Shown: positions 34,792 through 43,871 of the stretch, piece by piece
Numbering within the stretch: the first letter of the stretch is position 1
Layout: each line of letters opens with the position of its first letter
Assembly: GCA_005217565.1 (NCBI GenBank)
Contig: SJCO01000008.1
Location: 62,001 to 126,000 of the forward strand
From: Puteibacter caeruleilacunae
Lineage (GTDB): Bacteria; Bacteroidota; Bacteroidia; Bacteroidales; Prolixibacteraceae
Direction: 5' to 3'
Length of the DNA stretch: 64,000 nt
The notes under the pieces: model-generated
Told to the model about the DNA's origin: nothing
What the model saw: the letters and a program-made list of their open reading frames with translations, nothing else
The model's database searches: none
Translations under genes and position numbers: made by a program

Positions 34792-37700
34792 ATGAATACA
34801 ATGAATAAAAATACGAAAAAGGTAAGAGGAGTTGAATTGATAAAACGATACCTTGTAATGGTATGTTTAATCGGTAGTATTTTTATAGGGATTTCATCTC
34901 ATCTTTTTGCGCAGATTACTGACCCGGTATTTAAACAATACACCAATCGCGAGGGATTATCTCATAACACTGTAAATTGTATTTTACAGGATTCATTAGG
35001 TTACATGTGGTTTGGTACAATGGATGGATTAAACCGATTTGATGGGTACGATTTTAAGGTGTATAAATCGGTTCCTGAGGATCGATATAGTCTTTGCCAT
35101 AATCTGGTAAAATGTATTTGTCTTGATCAGGATGGAGGCATGTGGGTTGGTACTAGTAATGGATTATGTGTGCTGGATTTGACTACCGAACGTTTCACTC
35201 GCTTTTTCTCGAATGATAGCACAGGCTTAAGCTTTAATAATATTGAAATGGTGTTTTGCGACTCGAAAGGTATTGTATGGGTTGCAACCATGGGAGGCGG
35301 TTTAAATCGCTATAATCGCGAAGATAATCGCTTTGAAGTATTTCATGCCGATGATAATGATGATACAAGCTTGAGTAATGATAATGTTCACTGGATATTC
35401 GAAGATGAGCAAGGTAGCTTATGGGTTGGAACTGAAGGTGGTGGCTTGAATCGGATCAAACAATCTGGCAAGGATTTAACTTTTGAGTATTTTCAATTTG
35501 AACCAGAGGATGGTAACTATCAGGCTTTGAGTTGTGTGCGTTCTATACAGCAGGACTATATGGGGCGTATATGGGTAGGTACCTGGGGGGGCGGTGCTGG
35601 CTTCCTTACTCCTCAAATGAATGCGTTTGATTATTTCCGATATAATAAAGACAATAAAGAGGGTGTTAGCGACGGAAGAGTAATTAGTATGCTGTCGACC
35701 AGTAATAACCAACTGTTGCTGGGAACTGAGGATGGTGGACTGAATCAGTTTGATTTTAATCGCTCTAGTTTTAAGCAGTTTAAACTCGATCGTTTTTCTC
35801 ATTTCGGATTGAAAAGTAAGAATATTAAAGCTATTTATGAAGATCGAACACAGACTGTCTGGTTGGGTTCTTCGGGTGGTGGTGTGTTTTCGTTCCAATT
35901 GGGGGATCCTGCATTTGCTTCCATTCCTATTGTAGAGGATGGTGTTAAGGAGGTAAATAATCAGGATATCTATGCTATTCTGCAGGATCAGAATCATTTA
36001 TGGATTGGTACCAATGGTTCGGGATTGTACATGACGGAAACCAATAACGGTAATGGTGAAAGTACGCCTGAGTTTAAAAAGATTGATTTACCTGAGGAGA
36101 TTGTTCATGCGCTGTGTTTTGATAACTGGGGGCGATTATGGGCTGGAACGCTAGGAGGAGGATTAAGCGTTGTAGATATATCGGGAGATAAACCTAAGGT
36201 GAAATCGTTTACGATTAATGAATCGGAGCAACATTCTGTAAGCTATAACGACATTCGTTCACTATATAACGATCGAAGCGGTAATATATGGATAGGAACT
36301 GCCGGTGGAGGCTTGGATAAGCTTATTTTGGCTAAAAAAGGAGAGTATTACTTTGATCATTATGAGCATGATCCTTCCAACGATTTGTCTATTAGTAATA
36401 ACGATATTCGTGCGATTACCGAAGATCATGAGGGGAACCTTTGGGTGGGTACCTCATTTGGATTGAATAAGTTTGTTAAAAATGGTGTCTCTCCTAAAAT
36501 TAAATCCTACTATGCTGATGTTGAGCGGGAAGGAACTCTTTCTGCCAATTGGATTAATGCATTATTTGTTGATACCGAGGGGATATTATGGATTGGTACG
36601 GATGCAGGATTAAACAGGTTGACTGTTGCGACTGAGGAGATTAAAGTTTTTACTGAGCGTGATGGTTTGGTTAATAATGTTATTAAAGGTATTGCCGGAG
36701 ATGATCAGGGGAATCTTTGGATCACAACGGTAAATGGCTTGTCGTTGTTTAATAAGGCCACTGGCACCTTCTATAATTTTTATGAGGCAGATGGATTGTT
36801 GAGTAATGAGTTTAATGCTGGTGCTGTTTATAGAAATGAGCAGAATAAGATACTTATTGGCGGAACAAAAGGGATTAACCTGTTTGCGCCAGGTCATGTG
36901 TTGAAACATAAACAGATCAACGGATTGTATATTACCGATTTCAAGATGTTTAACCAGTCGGTTGGCGTTGGAGAGATGATTAACGACCGTGTGTTGCTTG
37001 ATAAGGATGTATCACTGAAAAAGCATATTGAGCTTAAAGCCAATGAAAATAGCTTCTCTTTTGAGTTTGCTGCTCTTGATTATGCTAACGCTGAGAAAAT
37101 CTCGTATGAGTATATCATGGAGGGCTTTAACCGAGAGTGGCAAGAGGCCGATCCTGAGCATCGATTTGCAACATATACCAACCTGAGTGGGGGTGATTAT
37201 GTATTTAAGGTTCGCGCTAATACTGGTATTCCTGGGGATATCTCTCCTGAATGTGAGTTGAGTATAAGCATCCAATATCCGATATGGCTACGTTGGTGGG
37301 CTTTTGTATTGTATATTGTTGTTATTGTAGTGGCTGTTTGGTTGGTACAGAACTATTATCGCAATAAGGCTCGCATGAGAGATGATCTGAAGATGGCGAA
37401 TATGGAACGTGTGAAAGAACGAGAGTTGATTAATCTGAAACAACGCTTTTTCATGAATATATCGCACGAGCTAAAGACTCCGCTAACGCTTATTCTTGGC
37501 CCTTTAGATCGGATTAATTCAAGTTCTGAACTTTCACCTGAGCTGAAGGATATGTTCAGACTGATGAAGAAGAATGCATCTACTTTGTCGCGCTTAATTG
37601 ATCAGTTAATGGATTTTAGCAAGCAGGAGAGAGGTGCCTTAAAGCTTGTGCCTAATCGTATTGAATTGATTTCTTTTATGAATGATGTGATGTATTCATT

Positions 37701-38949
37701 TAAAGAAATGGCTGAACAAAAGCGCATAACATTTTCGCTGGAAACAACTACCGGAGAGATTTGGGCATCGCTTGATGAAGAGAAAGTAGAGAAAGTGATC
37801 TATAATTTGTTGTCGAATGCTTTCAGATATACGCCTCACGGTGGTTGTATCGTAATAAAAATAGATCATGAGAGTGAGCCAGAAAAATTGATTGTTGAGG
37901 TTCGTGACAACGGAACAGGAATCCCTGAGGCTTATCATGATAAGATATTTGAGCGTTTTTATCAGGTTAATTCCGATGATACAGAGACAGGTACAGGGAT
38001 AGGATTATCATTGGTGAAGGATTTAATTGCTTTACATGATGGTTCAATAGAAGTGGAGAGTGCTGTAGGTGAGGGAACATCATTTATTATTCAATTGCCT
38101 TGGCGTAAAGCTGATCTTACAGCAGATGTATCGGATATATCCAATAGACCTTATAAAGAGGATGAGGCTCACGTGTCTGTGCGTGAACAGGTGATAAAAG
38201 ATGGTACTAAGCCAACGGTTATGGTTGTTGAGGATAATGCTGATTTATGTTCCTACATGGAGATGATCTTGTCGAAAGATTACCAGGTGGTAACGGCATC
38301 AAATGGTCAGGAAGGATTGGAGTTGATTACTAGTATGATTCCTGATTTGGTAATTTCCGATGTGATGATGCCTAAGATGGATGGAGTATCGCTATGTCAT
38401 CATATCAAGACAAATATACAGGTGAGTCATATTCCGGTATTGCTACTCACAGCAAAAGGAGGCAAGGAGAGTACATTGGCGGGCTTTGAAAGTGGTGCCG
38501 ATGATTACGTTGTAAAGCCTTTTGATACGGATATTCTTATGGCGCGTATCGCTACGTTGTTAGAGAATCGTAAGCGTATTAAGGAGCAGTTGAAGAGTAA
38601 TTCAATAAAGCAGATATCTGATACAAAGATTAACAAACTGGATAGGGAGTTTCTTGAAAAAGCAGAACGTGTGATTGTTGAGCACATGGGTGAGGAAAGC
38701 TTTACTGTTGAGGAGCTGGGACGTTTGGTGGGTATGAGTCGTACAACCCTGTATCGAAAGGTAAAAGGACTTACTGGTATGACTGCTATTGCTTACCTCC
38801 GGACTATTCGTTTAAATGAAGCAATGAAGATTATGAAGAAGGATCAGACTGATGTGGCTATTGTTGCTGATAAGGTGGGATTCTCTGACCTCGAATACTT
38901 TAGGAAGTGTTTTAAAAGCCAATTTGGCGTCTCCCCGGATAAGATATAA
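34792..38949 (+). CDS. hybrid two-component system regulator (HTCS)
   Basis: About 1385 residues from 34792, where GAGAGGGG precedes the ATG; the frame continues to 34720 but without a better signal. Order: signal/anchor (VMVCLIGSIFIGISSHLFAQ), about fourteen Reg_prop blades forming two propellers in the periplasm, Y_Y_Y domain, transmembrane segment (about 835-857), HisKA with His892 in NISHELKTPL, HATPase (NAFRYTPHGG, DNGTGIP, GTGIGLSLVK), receiver with Asp1190 in ISDVMMPKMDG, and an AraC helix-turn-helix end. HTCS proteins sense an oligosaccharide or related ligand and activate neighbouring catabolic genes. It is divergent from the HzsA-related cluster and most likely controls it. Confidence 0.96.
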   Translation: MNTMNKNTKKVRGVELIKRYLVMVCLIGSIFIGISSHLFAQITDPVFKQYTNREGLSHNTVNCILQDSLGYMWFGTMDGLNRFDGYDFKVYKSVPEDRYSLCHNLVKCICLDQDGGMWVGTSNGLCVLDLTTERFTRFFSNDSTGLSFNNIEMVFCDSKGIVWVATMGGGLNRYNREDNRFEVFHADDNDDTSLSNDNVHWIFEDEQGSLWVGTEGGGLNRIKQSGKDLTFEYFQFEPEDGNYQALSCVRSIQQDYMGRIWVGTWGGGAGFLTPQMNAFDYFRYNKDNKEGVSDGRVISMLSTSNNQLLLGTEDGGLNQFDFNRSSFKQFKLDRFSHFGLKSKNIKAIYEDRTQTVWLGSSGGGVFSFQLGDPAFASIPIVEDGVKEVNNQDIYAILQDQNHLWIGTNGSGLYMTETNNGNGESTPEFKKIDLPEEIVHALCFDNWGRLWAGTLGGGLSVVDISGDKPKVKSFTINESEQHSVSYNDIRSLYNDRSGNIWIGTAGGGLDKLILAKKGEYYFDHYEHDPSNDLSISNNDIRAITEDHEGNLWVGTSFGLNKFVKNGVSPKIKSYYADVEREGTLSANWINALFVDTEGILWIGTDAGLNRLTVATEEIKVFTERDGLVNNVIKGIAGDDQGNLWITTVNGLSLFNKATGTFYNFYEADGLLSNEFNAGAVYRNEQNKILIGGTKGINLFAPGHVLKHKQINGLYITDFKMFNQSVGVGEMINDRVLLDKDVSLKKHIELKANENSFSFEFAALDYANAEKISYEYIMEGFNREWQEADPEHRFATYTNLSGGDYVFKVRANTGIPGDISPECELSISIQYPIWLRWWAFVLYIVVIVVAVWLVQNYYRNKARMRDDLKMANMERVKERELINLKQRFFMNISHELKTPLTLILGPLDRINSSSELSPELKDMFRLMKKNASTLSRLIDQLMDFSKQERGALKLVPNRIELISFMNDVMYSFKEMAEQKRITFSLETTTGEIWASLDEEKVEKVIYNLLSNAFRYTPHGGCIVIKIDHESEPEKLIVEVRDNGTGIPEAYHDKIFERFYQVNSDDTETGTGIGLSLVKDLIALHDGSIEVESAVGEGTSFIIQLPWRKADLTADVSDISNRPYKEDEAHVSVREQVIKDGTKPTVMVVEDNADLCSYMEMILSKDYQVVTASNGQEGLELITSMIPDLVISDVMMPKMDGVSLCHHIKTNIQVSHIPVLLLTAKGGKESTLAGFESGADDYVVKPFDTDILMARIATLLENRKRIKEQLKSNSIKQISDTKINKLDREFLEKAERVIVEHMGEESFTVEELGRLVGMSRTTLYRKVKGLTGMTAIAYLRTIRLNEAMKIMKKDQTDVAIVADKVGFSDLEYFRKCFKSQFGVSPDKI

Positions 38950-38950
38950 A

Positions 38951-38980
38951 AAAGGCCGCTCAAATGAAGCGGCCTTTCTA
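38951..38980. terminator. bidirectional terminator between HTCS and DnaJ genes
   Basis: A 10-bp stem AAAGGCCGCT (38951-38960) with AGCGGCCTTT (38968-38977) between convergent genes; A- and T-rich flanks serve both strands. Confidence 0.88.
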
Positions 38981-38981
38981 T

Positions 38982-39728
38982 TTAGTTTATGTTTCTTTCT
39001 TTTTTGATTGCTTCGTAAGCTTCGTTGAGCTTCTGAAACTTCTCTTTGGCTTGATTCTGGAAATCCTCTCCTAAGTAACTTACTTTATCAGGATGGTATT
39101 TAATAGCCATCTTACGGTAAGCTTTTTTTACCTCATCATCGTTTGCTGATGATTCAATTTCCAATACTGAGTATGCCCATCCGTTGTTTTTAACAAACAT
39201 TGAGCGGATTGAATCAAAATCAGGAGTATTAATACCTAAGTTAGCGGCAATCTTTTCAATTAGATTCAATTCTGAAGTATCAATATGACCGTCAGCTTGT
39301 GCAATGCCGAATAACAAATGCAATAGCTGTAAGCGCGAAGAATAGTCCATATTGCGACTAATCTGATGGCATACATCTGTTACAGGGATATTCTGATTTA
39401 ACAGGTCACGTAATAGCTTAATAGCTTCTGCGGCTGAATCAGGTCCAAACGCCTTTGTGAAATATTGTTTTACGTAATCAAGTTCAGAACGCATCACCTT
39501 GCCATCGGCCTTCATAACTGCAGCAACTAGAACCAACAGACTCATTGCAAAGCCTCCAGTGGTAGTTTGTTGCGGTTGTGAATAAGGATGTCCTGCTGAT
39601 CTCTGATATTGTGTTGATGTATCCTTTGACTCGAACATGGAGCCTAATGTGAATCCTAAAATTGCTCCGATTGGTCCTCCAATGGCAAAGCCTAGTCCTC
39701 CTGCAATCCATTTACCGAATTTTCCCAT
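38982..39728 (-). CDS. TerB/DnaJ-domain co-chaperone (DjlA-like)
   Basis: A 248-residue protein. The N-terminus is a Gly-rich membrane-inserting stretch (IAGGLGFAIGGPIGAILGFTLGSMF). Residues about 55-165 are a TerB-like helical domain (LVAAVMKADGKVMRSELDYVKQYF; GIAQADGHIDTSELNLIEKIA). Residues about 183-245 are a J domain with intact His-Pro-Asp in KYHPDK. J domains stimulate the ATPase of DnaK-type Hsp70. The start overlaps the end of coaE by 17 bases, so the two are translationally coupled. The specific client is unknown. Confidence 0.92.
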   Translation of the reverse strand: MGKFGKWIAGGLGFAIGGPIGAILGFTLGSMFESKDTSTQYQRSAGHPYSQPQQTTTGGFAMSLLVLVAAVMKADGKVMRSELDYVKQYFTKAFGPDSAAEAIKLLRDLLNQNIPVTDVCHQISRNMDYSSRLQLLHLLFGIAQADGHIDTSELNLIEKIAANLGINTPDFDSIRSMFVKNNGWAYSVLEIESSANDDEVKKAYRKMAIKYHPDKVSYLGEDFQNQAKEKFQKLNEAYEAIKKERNIN

Positions 39729-40308
39729 TGTCTCTTATTTTTTTATCTATTTCTATAATCTGTGGTATTATTAGTTTGTCATCATCGTTATGTATTACAA
39801 AATCTGACAAACGAATTTTATCTTCTTCGGGGAATTGGTTGTTTATTCTCGATTTTACTTGTTCCTCGGTGAGGTTATCACGTTTCATAACGCGCATGAT
39901 TCTTTCATGCTCAGGGGCAGTAACCGTGATTACCACATCCATTACTTTGTGACTTCCACTTTCAAAAAGAATAGCAGCCTCTTCAATCACATATGGTGCA
40001 TCTTGTTGCGCAGCCCACTCTTTGAAGTCTTTCTTCACAATTGGATGTACGGTAGCATTTACAAACTGAAGTTCTTCTTTTTGTGAGAATATGATATTCC
40101 CAAGTTTTGCTTTATTGATGGTTCCTTCCGGTAGATATATATCGCTACCATATCTATCAATAAAGGCCGACTTGATCTGCTCATTTGTATTGATGAGTCT
40201 TTTGGCTTCCACATCAGCAAAGTAAACGGGGATTCCAAGTAACTTAAATATTTTTGCGGCAGTTGATTTACCACCACCTATTCCTCCTGTAAGACCAACT
40301 AGTAACAT
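39712..40308 (-). CDS. coaE: dephospho-CoA kinase
   Basis: A 198-residue cytoplasmic enzyme catalysing the last step of coenzyme A synthesis, 3'-phosphorylation of dephospho-CoA by ATP. Seen: P-loop VGLTGGIGGGKSTAAKIF at the N-terminus, FADVEAKRLI (substrate-side Asp), and the lid segment ERIMRVMKRDNLTEEQVKSRI. Length is normal. It lies one base after ybbR and overlaps the DnaJ-like gene, in the arrangement common in Bacteroidales. Confidence 0.97.
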   Translation of the reverse strand: MLLVGLTGGIGGGKSTAAKIFKLLGIPVYFADVEAKRLINTNEQIKSAFIDRYGSDIYLPEGTINKAKLGNIIFSQKEELQFVNATVHPIVKKDFKEWAAQQDAPYVIEEAAILFESGSHKVMDVVITVTAPEHERIMRVMKRDNLTEEQVKSRINNQFPEEDKIRLSDFVIHNDDDKLIIPQIIEIDKKIRDNGKIR

Positions 40309-40309
40309 A

Positions 40310-41314
40310 TTACTTTCTTCCTATCAAATATTCAATTTCTTGTGGTTCGTAATTCAGATTGAGAATTTGTTCTGGCGTTTTGGTTAGTTTTATCGGTAGT
40401 TTTTTTACAGTTTTATTGCTGTCAAGATCGTTATAATCTACTGCCAGTTGAAAGTCTTGCTTGCTAATTTTGGCAAAGTTCGACAAGCCTACCTGGTAGG
40501 TTACTTTTACCTTCGACGGAAAGGTTTGCATACCTAACGAGTCGGGCACATTAATCGGGGTTAATGGTATCTCAAAGGACGATTCGGTATACTGCTCTAC
40601 CGGGATTGTTAATACAACCCTGGGAGTAGTAAATCTTAATTGATCAATCTCTTCAATTTGCACATTACGCCTAATGGTTTTATTTATTCCCGTAAACGAG
40701 AGCTCAGGCAGATGAAGGATATAAACTGTATCTAAGATTGATTGTGGTCCGGATACAACTACAGAGTTCGGTTCAATTTGGACCGCTGCACTCTGCATAA
40801 ATTGCTTCTCAAAGTCGATATTTACATATGCCTTAACTGGCAGTTTTTTCTCTACAATTCTATCGAATACAAACTTGATACTATCAGGTTCAATGCTCAT
40901 CACTTTCATTTCAGAGCTTACTTTCGACTGTATGAAGTTTTTATATTTTGCGGTTGCAATGGTAAATCGTGTTGCTTCACTTTTTTCCATCTGATTACGC
41001 GTAAAAGCATTCACATTGAATACCAACGGAGAAAATGAAAAGCTTAATTTATAACGAAGAAGTGTAAAGCCGTAGGCATTTACTCGTATATCCAGATGTT
41101 TTGGAAGTTCGTTGGTTAGAACTTTGTTTTCCGGGAGATTCTTGAATTTTACCGGATACGATACTGTGGTTGTATATTCTTTGCTTAAGGCATTTAAAAA
41201 CCAAAAAACGGAGGCAATCATTACACAAACAAGATAGATGATTACCTTGCGGTCATTCAAATAACGATTCGACTTGACCTTTTCTACCAGATCTTTTATT
41301 CTTTTTGCATTCAC
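40310..41314 (-). CDS. YbbR-like domain membrane protein
   Basis: A 334-residue protein with one N-terminal transmembrane helix (KVIIYLVCVMIASVFWFLNAL, residues about 23-43) and an extracytoplasmic part of three or so YbbR-like beta domains (YPVKFKNLPENKVL; PVKAYVNIDFEKQF; KVTYQVGLSNFAKI). In Firmicutes YbbR (CdaR) controls the diadenylate cyclase CdaA. In Bacteroidota it is regularly placed between yajC and coaE, but its partner is not shown. A terminator-like hairpin separates it from yajC, so its expression may be partly independent. Confidence 0.9.
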   Translation of the reverse strand: MNAKRIKDLVEKVKSNRYLNDRKVIIYLVCVMIASVFWFLNALSKEYTTTVSYPVKFKNLPENKVLTNELPKHLDIRVNAYGFTLLRYKLSFSFSPLVFNVNAFTRNQMEKSEATRFTIATAKYKNFIQSKVSSEMKVMSIEPDSIKFVFDRIVEKKLPVKAYVNIDFEKQFMQSAAVQIEPNSVVVSGPQSILDTVYILHLPELSFTGINKTIRRNVQIEEIDQLRFTTPRVVLTIPVEQYTESSFEIPLTPINVPDSLGMQTFPSKVKVTYQVGLSNFAKISKQDFQLAVDYNDLDSNKTVKKLPIKLTKTPEQILNLNYEPQEIEYLIGRK

Positions 41315-41327
41315 AAAATCAAAGATA

Positions 41328-41355
41328 AAAGAAAAGGCTGGAAAATCCAGCCTTT
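41328..41355 (-). terminator. terminator-like hairpin between yajC and ybbR
   Basis: A 10-bp stem AAAGGCTGGA (41333-41342) and TCCAGCCTTT (41346-41355) with a 3-nt loop is followed on the minus strand by TCTTTTATC, five bases after the yajC stop. It would end or attenuate the nusB-DUF1573-yajC transcript. Confidence 0.75.
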
Positions 41356-41359
41356 CGTT

Positions 41360-41677
41360 TTATTTCTTAGGTGTTGCATCGGTCATATCTCGAAGTACAC
41401 TTGACTTATCTACTTTTAGACGAACTTTCTCGTCGACTTGCATTACAATGATTGTGTCTTTGATTTCTGCAACTTTACCGTAAATACCACCAGTTGTTAC
41501 AACCTTATCTCCTTTTTGAAGAGATTCGCGGAATTTTCTAAGCTCTTTTTGCTTCTTCGCTTGTGGTCTGATCATGAAGAACCAGAAAATCACGATAATG
41601 ATAAGTAACGGTAAAAATGTTTGTAGCATATCTGGCTCTTTAGCTCCAGCTTGCAATAGAATTGGATTGAAGTCCAT
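41360..41677 (-). CDS. yajC: Sec translocase auxiliary subunit YajC
   Basis: A 105-residue inner-membrane protein: one transmembrane helix (LQTFLPLLIIIVIFWFFMI, residues about 18-36) followed by the signature RPQAKKQKELRKFRESLQKGDKVVTTGGIYGKVAEI. YajC associates with SecDF in protein export. Length and position, after a DUF1573 protein and before YbbR, are standard for Bacteroidales. Confidence 0.97.
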   Translation of the reverse strand: MDFNPILLQAGAKEPDMLQTFLPLLIIIVIFWFFMIRPQAKKQKELRKFRESLQKGDKVVTTGGIYGKVAEIKDTIIVMQVDEKVRLKVDKSSVLRDMTDATPKK

Positions 41678-41691
41678 AATTGTATTCGTTT

Positions 41692-42105
41692 TTAATATTC
41701 AACATGTGCTGTTACTACTATGTTCCTTTGTTTTCGAGGAACATTCGCAAATATAGTCACAACTTTGTAGATATTTCCCCTTTCACCAGCAGTATTTAAA
41801 ATAACTTCCATTTTGCCTTTTGAGTGAGGTAATATCTCCTTCTTGTCGATTTGAATTTCCAGACACCCACAGCCTTCATCAATATCGCCAATATATAGTG
41901 TTTTATCACTAGTGTTTTCAAACGTAAAAGTATAAGAGATGGTCTCTCGTTTTTTCAGGGTACCAAAGTCATGCACTGTTTCGGCAAACTTTAGTTCTGC
42001 AATCTCAACGGGAGCCTTCTTTTTACTCTTCTTTTCTTTTGATCCCTGTGTACACGACATCATAAGAGCGCATGAAAAAAATATGGCAATAATTAATTTA
42101 TGCAT
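41692..42105 (-). CDS. DUF1573 lipoprotein
   Basis: A 137-residue lipoprotein with lipobox MMSC and a basic linker (KEKKSKKKAP). The body is the Ig-like DUF1573 domain: FAETVHDFGTLKKRETISYTFTFENTSDKTLYIGDIDEGCGCLEIQ, with the paired GCGC cysteines typical of the family, and NIVVTAHVEY at the end. Function is unknown in general. It starts two bases after the nusB stop and lies 14 bases before yajC, so it is in the same operon. Confidence 0.93.
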   Translation of the reverse strand: MHKLIIAIFFSCALMMSCTQGSKEKKSKKKAPVEIAELKFAETVHDFGTLKKRETISYTFTFENTSDKTLYIGDIDEGCGCLEIQIDKKEILPHSKGKMEVILNTAGERGNIYKVVTIFANVPRKQRNIVVTAHVEY

Positions 42106-42107
42106 GC

Positions 42108-43058
42108 TTATTTCTCCCCAACAAGACCTCGTCCTGCTTTCTTGATTTTATCATTTTTACGCAGATCCTTCAAGATCTTATCAAGAATACCATTGATAAA
42201 TACCGAACTACGCTGAGTACTGTACGACTTCGACAGCTCAATATACTCATTCAATGATACTTTAGTTGGAATAGATACAAACTCAAGGAATTCAGTCACG
42301 GCCATTTCCATGATTAGAATATCCATATAGGCAATTCGCTCAATATCCCAGTTTTTCAAGTGTGCCTCAATGATCTTCTTGGTTTCATCGTGGTTAAGAA
42401 TAGCTTTGCGCAATAGGTCTTTTGCAAAGTCTTTGTCTTCCATATCACGATACTGAGGAAGCAATGGCATGTTTTCTGTCGATGTAGGCTTAATCTTGCG
42501 AAGTGTTTTGATTACCATACTCATCACAAAATCAATATCATCGTTCCAGTAAATGCTACTTTCCTCAAGATATGAGAACAAGTCCTCGAAATTCAACAGG
42601 ATAATATTGTAGAATTGTTCAATGAACTTACGATCTTCATTGAAGCTTTCTTCTTGCTGATTCATGTATTTGCCATACATATCGGTTTCAACCATAATGC
42701 GATATAGTTTCTTAACCATATCTTCCTGATTGATCCAGCTAAGTTTACCAGCCTCCAAATAGTTGGCTAGAGCACTGTTTTCAGCAATTTTATTAATGAT
42801 TCCGTTCTTTGCAAAACGTAGATTAGGGTTGAGATCTTCTTCGGTAGGTCGGAGTTTGCGCATATTTAGGTCGATACGATATTTCGCGTACTTCTGAACC
42901 TCAATAGGCAATTGTAACAGTAGATGATAAAGGTCGTAGGTTTTTTGTAGGCTGAAAAATAATTCCTTTTCAGCGTTGTTTAGTGATTTATCCGAGGAGG
43001 CATAGAAAGCATATAACTCCTGCAATGTTTTAATTCGGATAACGCGTCTACTGATCAT
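42108..43058 (-). CDS. nusB: transcription antitermination factor NusB
   Basis: A 316-residue protein, longer than the 140-residue proteobacterial NusB because of the N-terminal extension typical of Bacteroidota. The NusB core lies in the C-terminal half: DFAKDLLRKAILNH, the LKNWDIERIAYMDILIMEMAVTEFL helix and PTKVSLNEYIELSKSYSTQRSSVFINGILDKI. NusB binds boxA RNA with NusE in rRNA antitermination. A TATTTTTG box (minus strand, 43114-43107) lies about 50 bases upstream, without a clear -33 partner. First gene of the operon. Confidence 0.95.
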   Translation of the reverse strand: MISRRVIRIKTLQELYAFYASSDKSLNNAEKELFFSLQKTYDLYHLLLQLPIEVQKYAKYRIDLNMRKLRPTEEDLNPNLRFAKNGIINKIAENSALANYLEAGKLSWINQEDMVKKLYRIMVETDMYGKYMNQQEESFNEDRKFIEQFYNIILLNFEDLFSYLEESSIYWNDDIDFVMSMVIKTLRKIKPTSTENMPLLPQYRDMEDKDFAKDLLRKAILNHDETKKIIEAHLKNWDIERIAYMDILIMEMAVTEFLEFVSIPTKVSLNEYIELSKSYSTQRSSVFINGILDKILKDLRKNDKIKKAGRGLVGEK

Positions 43059-43151
43059 TTTTTTATAGAACTTTAAGTGTTTATTTCTCTTATATCAAAC
43101 GGTCGGCAAAAATATAACTTTTTTATTTCCTACCGCATGATTGGTGCATTT

Positions 43152-43871
43152 TTATTCTACTGAATTTTTATCATAGGGATTTATGTCTTTATCAGTTAAC
43201 CAATATTTAACTTCATATTCGCTATCTTCCTCATCCTCTTCGTCTTCCCAGTCGTATTTTTTTCTGGTCGGACCTTGATGACGATACACGATTGATAAAA
43301 TCAATCCCGACATGGCTCCCCATAGATGTGATTCCCATGATACGCCTGGTTTTATAGGGAAAATCCCCCAAAACATTCCACCATAGAGGAATACAACAAT
43401 AATAGCAACGGTTAACAGGCGCATTTGTTTTCGAAATACTCCACTAAAGAAGACAAATGCAGCTAGTCCGTATACAACACCACTGGCTCCAATATGCCAT
43501 GCTTCACGGGCTCCTAACCATACACAGATTCCCGAAAGAACATATATCATGAAGAAAATCCGATAGGCCAATTGCCGATAAAAGAAGAATAGGGCAGTGG
43601 ATAAAATAAAAAAAGGTAGCGTATTTGAAAAGAGGTGTTCAAAGCCTGAATGTATAAATGGAGAGGTAATGATCCCCATTAGTCCTTTTGTGTGAAGAGG
43701 AAATATTCCTCCTTTTACAAAGTTGAGTTTCATTACCTCTTCAATAACTTTTATCAACCAGAAGGCAATAGTGAAAAGAGAAGGAACCACTAGACTATAG
43801 CGGAAAACTTTCTTCTCCTGTTCTTTCTCCTCAGGAGTCATATTGTCTGGATGATAAATGAACAACCTCAT
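43152..43871 (-). CDS. rhomboid-family intramembrane serine protease
   Basis: A 239-residue membrane protein with about six hydrophobic segments. The catalytic Ser is in GASGVVYGLAAF (about residue 130) and the catalytic His in WESHLWGAMSG (about 182); the HSGFEHLFSN segment supplies the oxyanion-side His and Asn. The C-terminus is very acidic (DWEDEEDEEDSE). Rhomboids cleave substrates within the membrane; the substrate is unknown. Its ATG overlaps the last base of the threonine aldolase stop, so the two are coupled. Confidence 0.94.
   Translation of the reverse strand: MRLFIYHPDNMTPEEKEQEKKVFRYSLVVPSLFTIAFWLIKVIEEVMKLNFVKGGIFPLHTKGLMGIITSPFIHSGFEHLFSNTLPFFILSTALFFFYRQLAYRIFFMIYVLSGICVWLGAREAWHIGASGVVYGLAAFVFFSGVFRKQMRLLTVAIIVVFLYGGMFWGIFPIKPGVSWESHLWGAMSGLILSIVYRHQGPTRKKYDWEDEEDEEDSEYEVKYWLTDKDINPYDKNSVE

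Noticed and set aside
35476-35997. 173-codon minus-strand frame opposite the HTCS gene
   Set aside because: Shadow of the Reg_prop coding region without any signal of its own.
43107-43114. TATTTTTG promoter for nusB
   Set aside because: The -7 box fits, but no TTG lies 17-23 nt upstream, so I mention it only under nusB.
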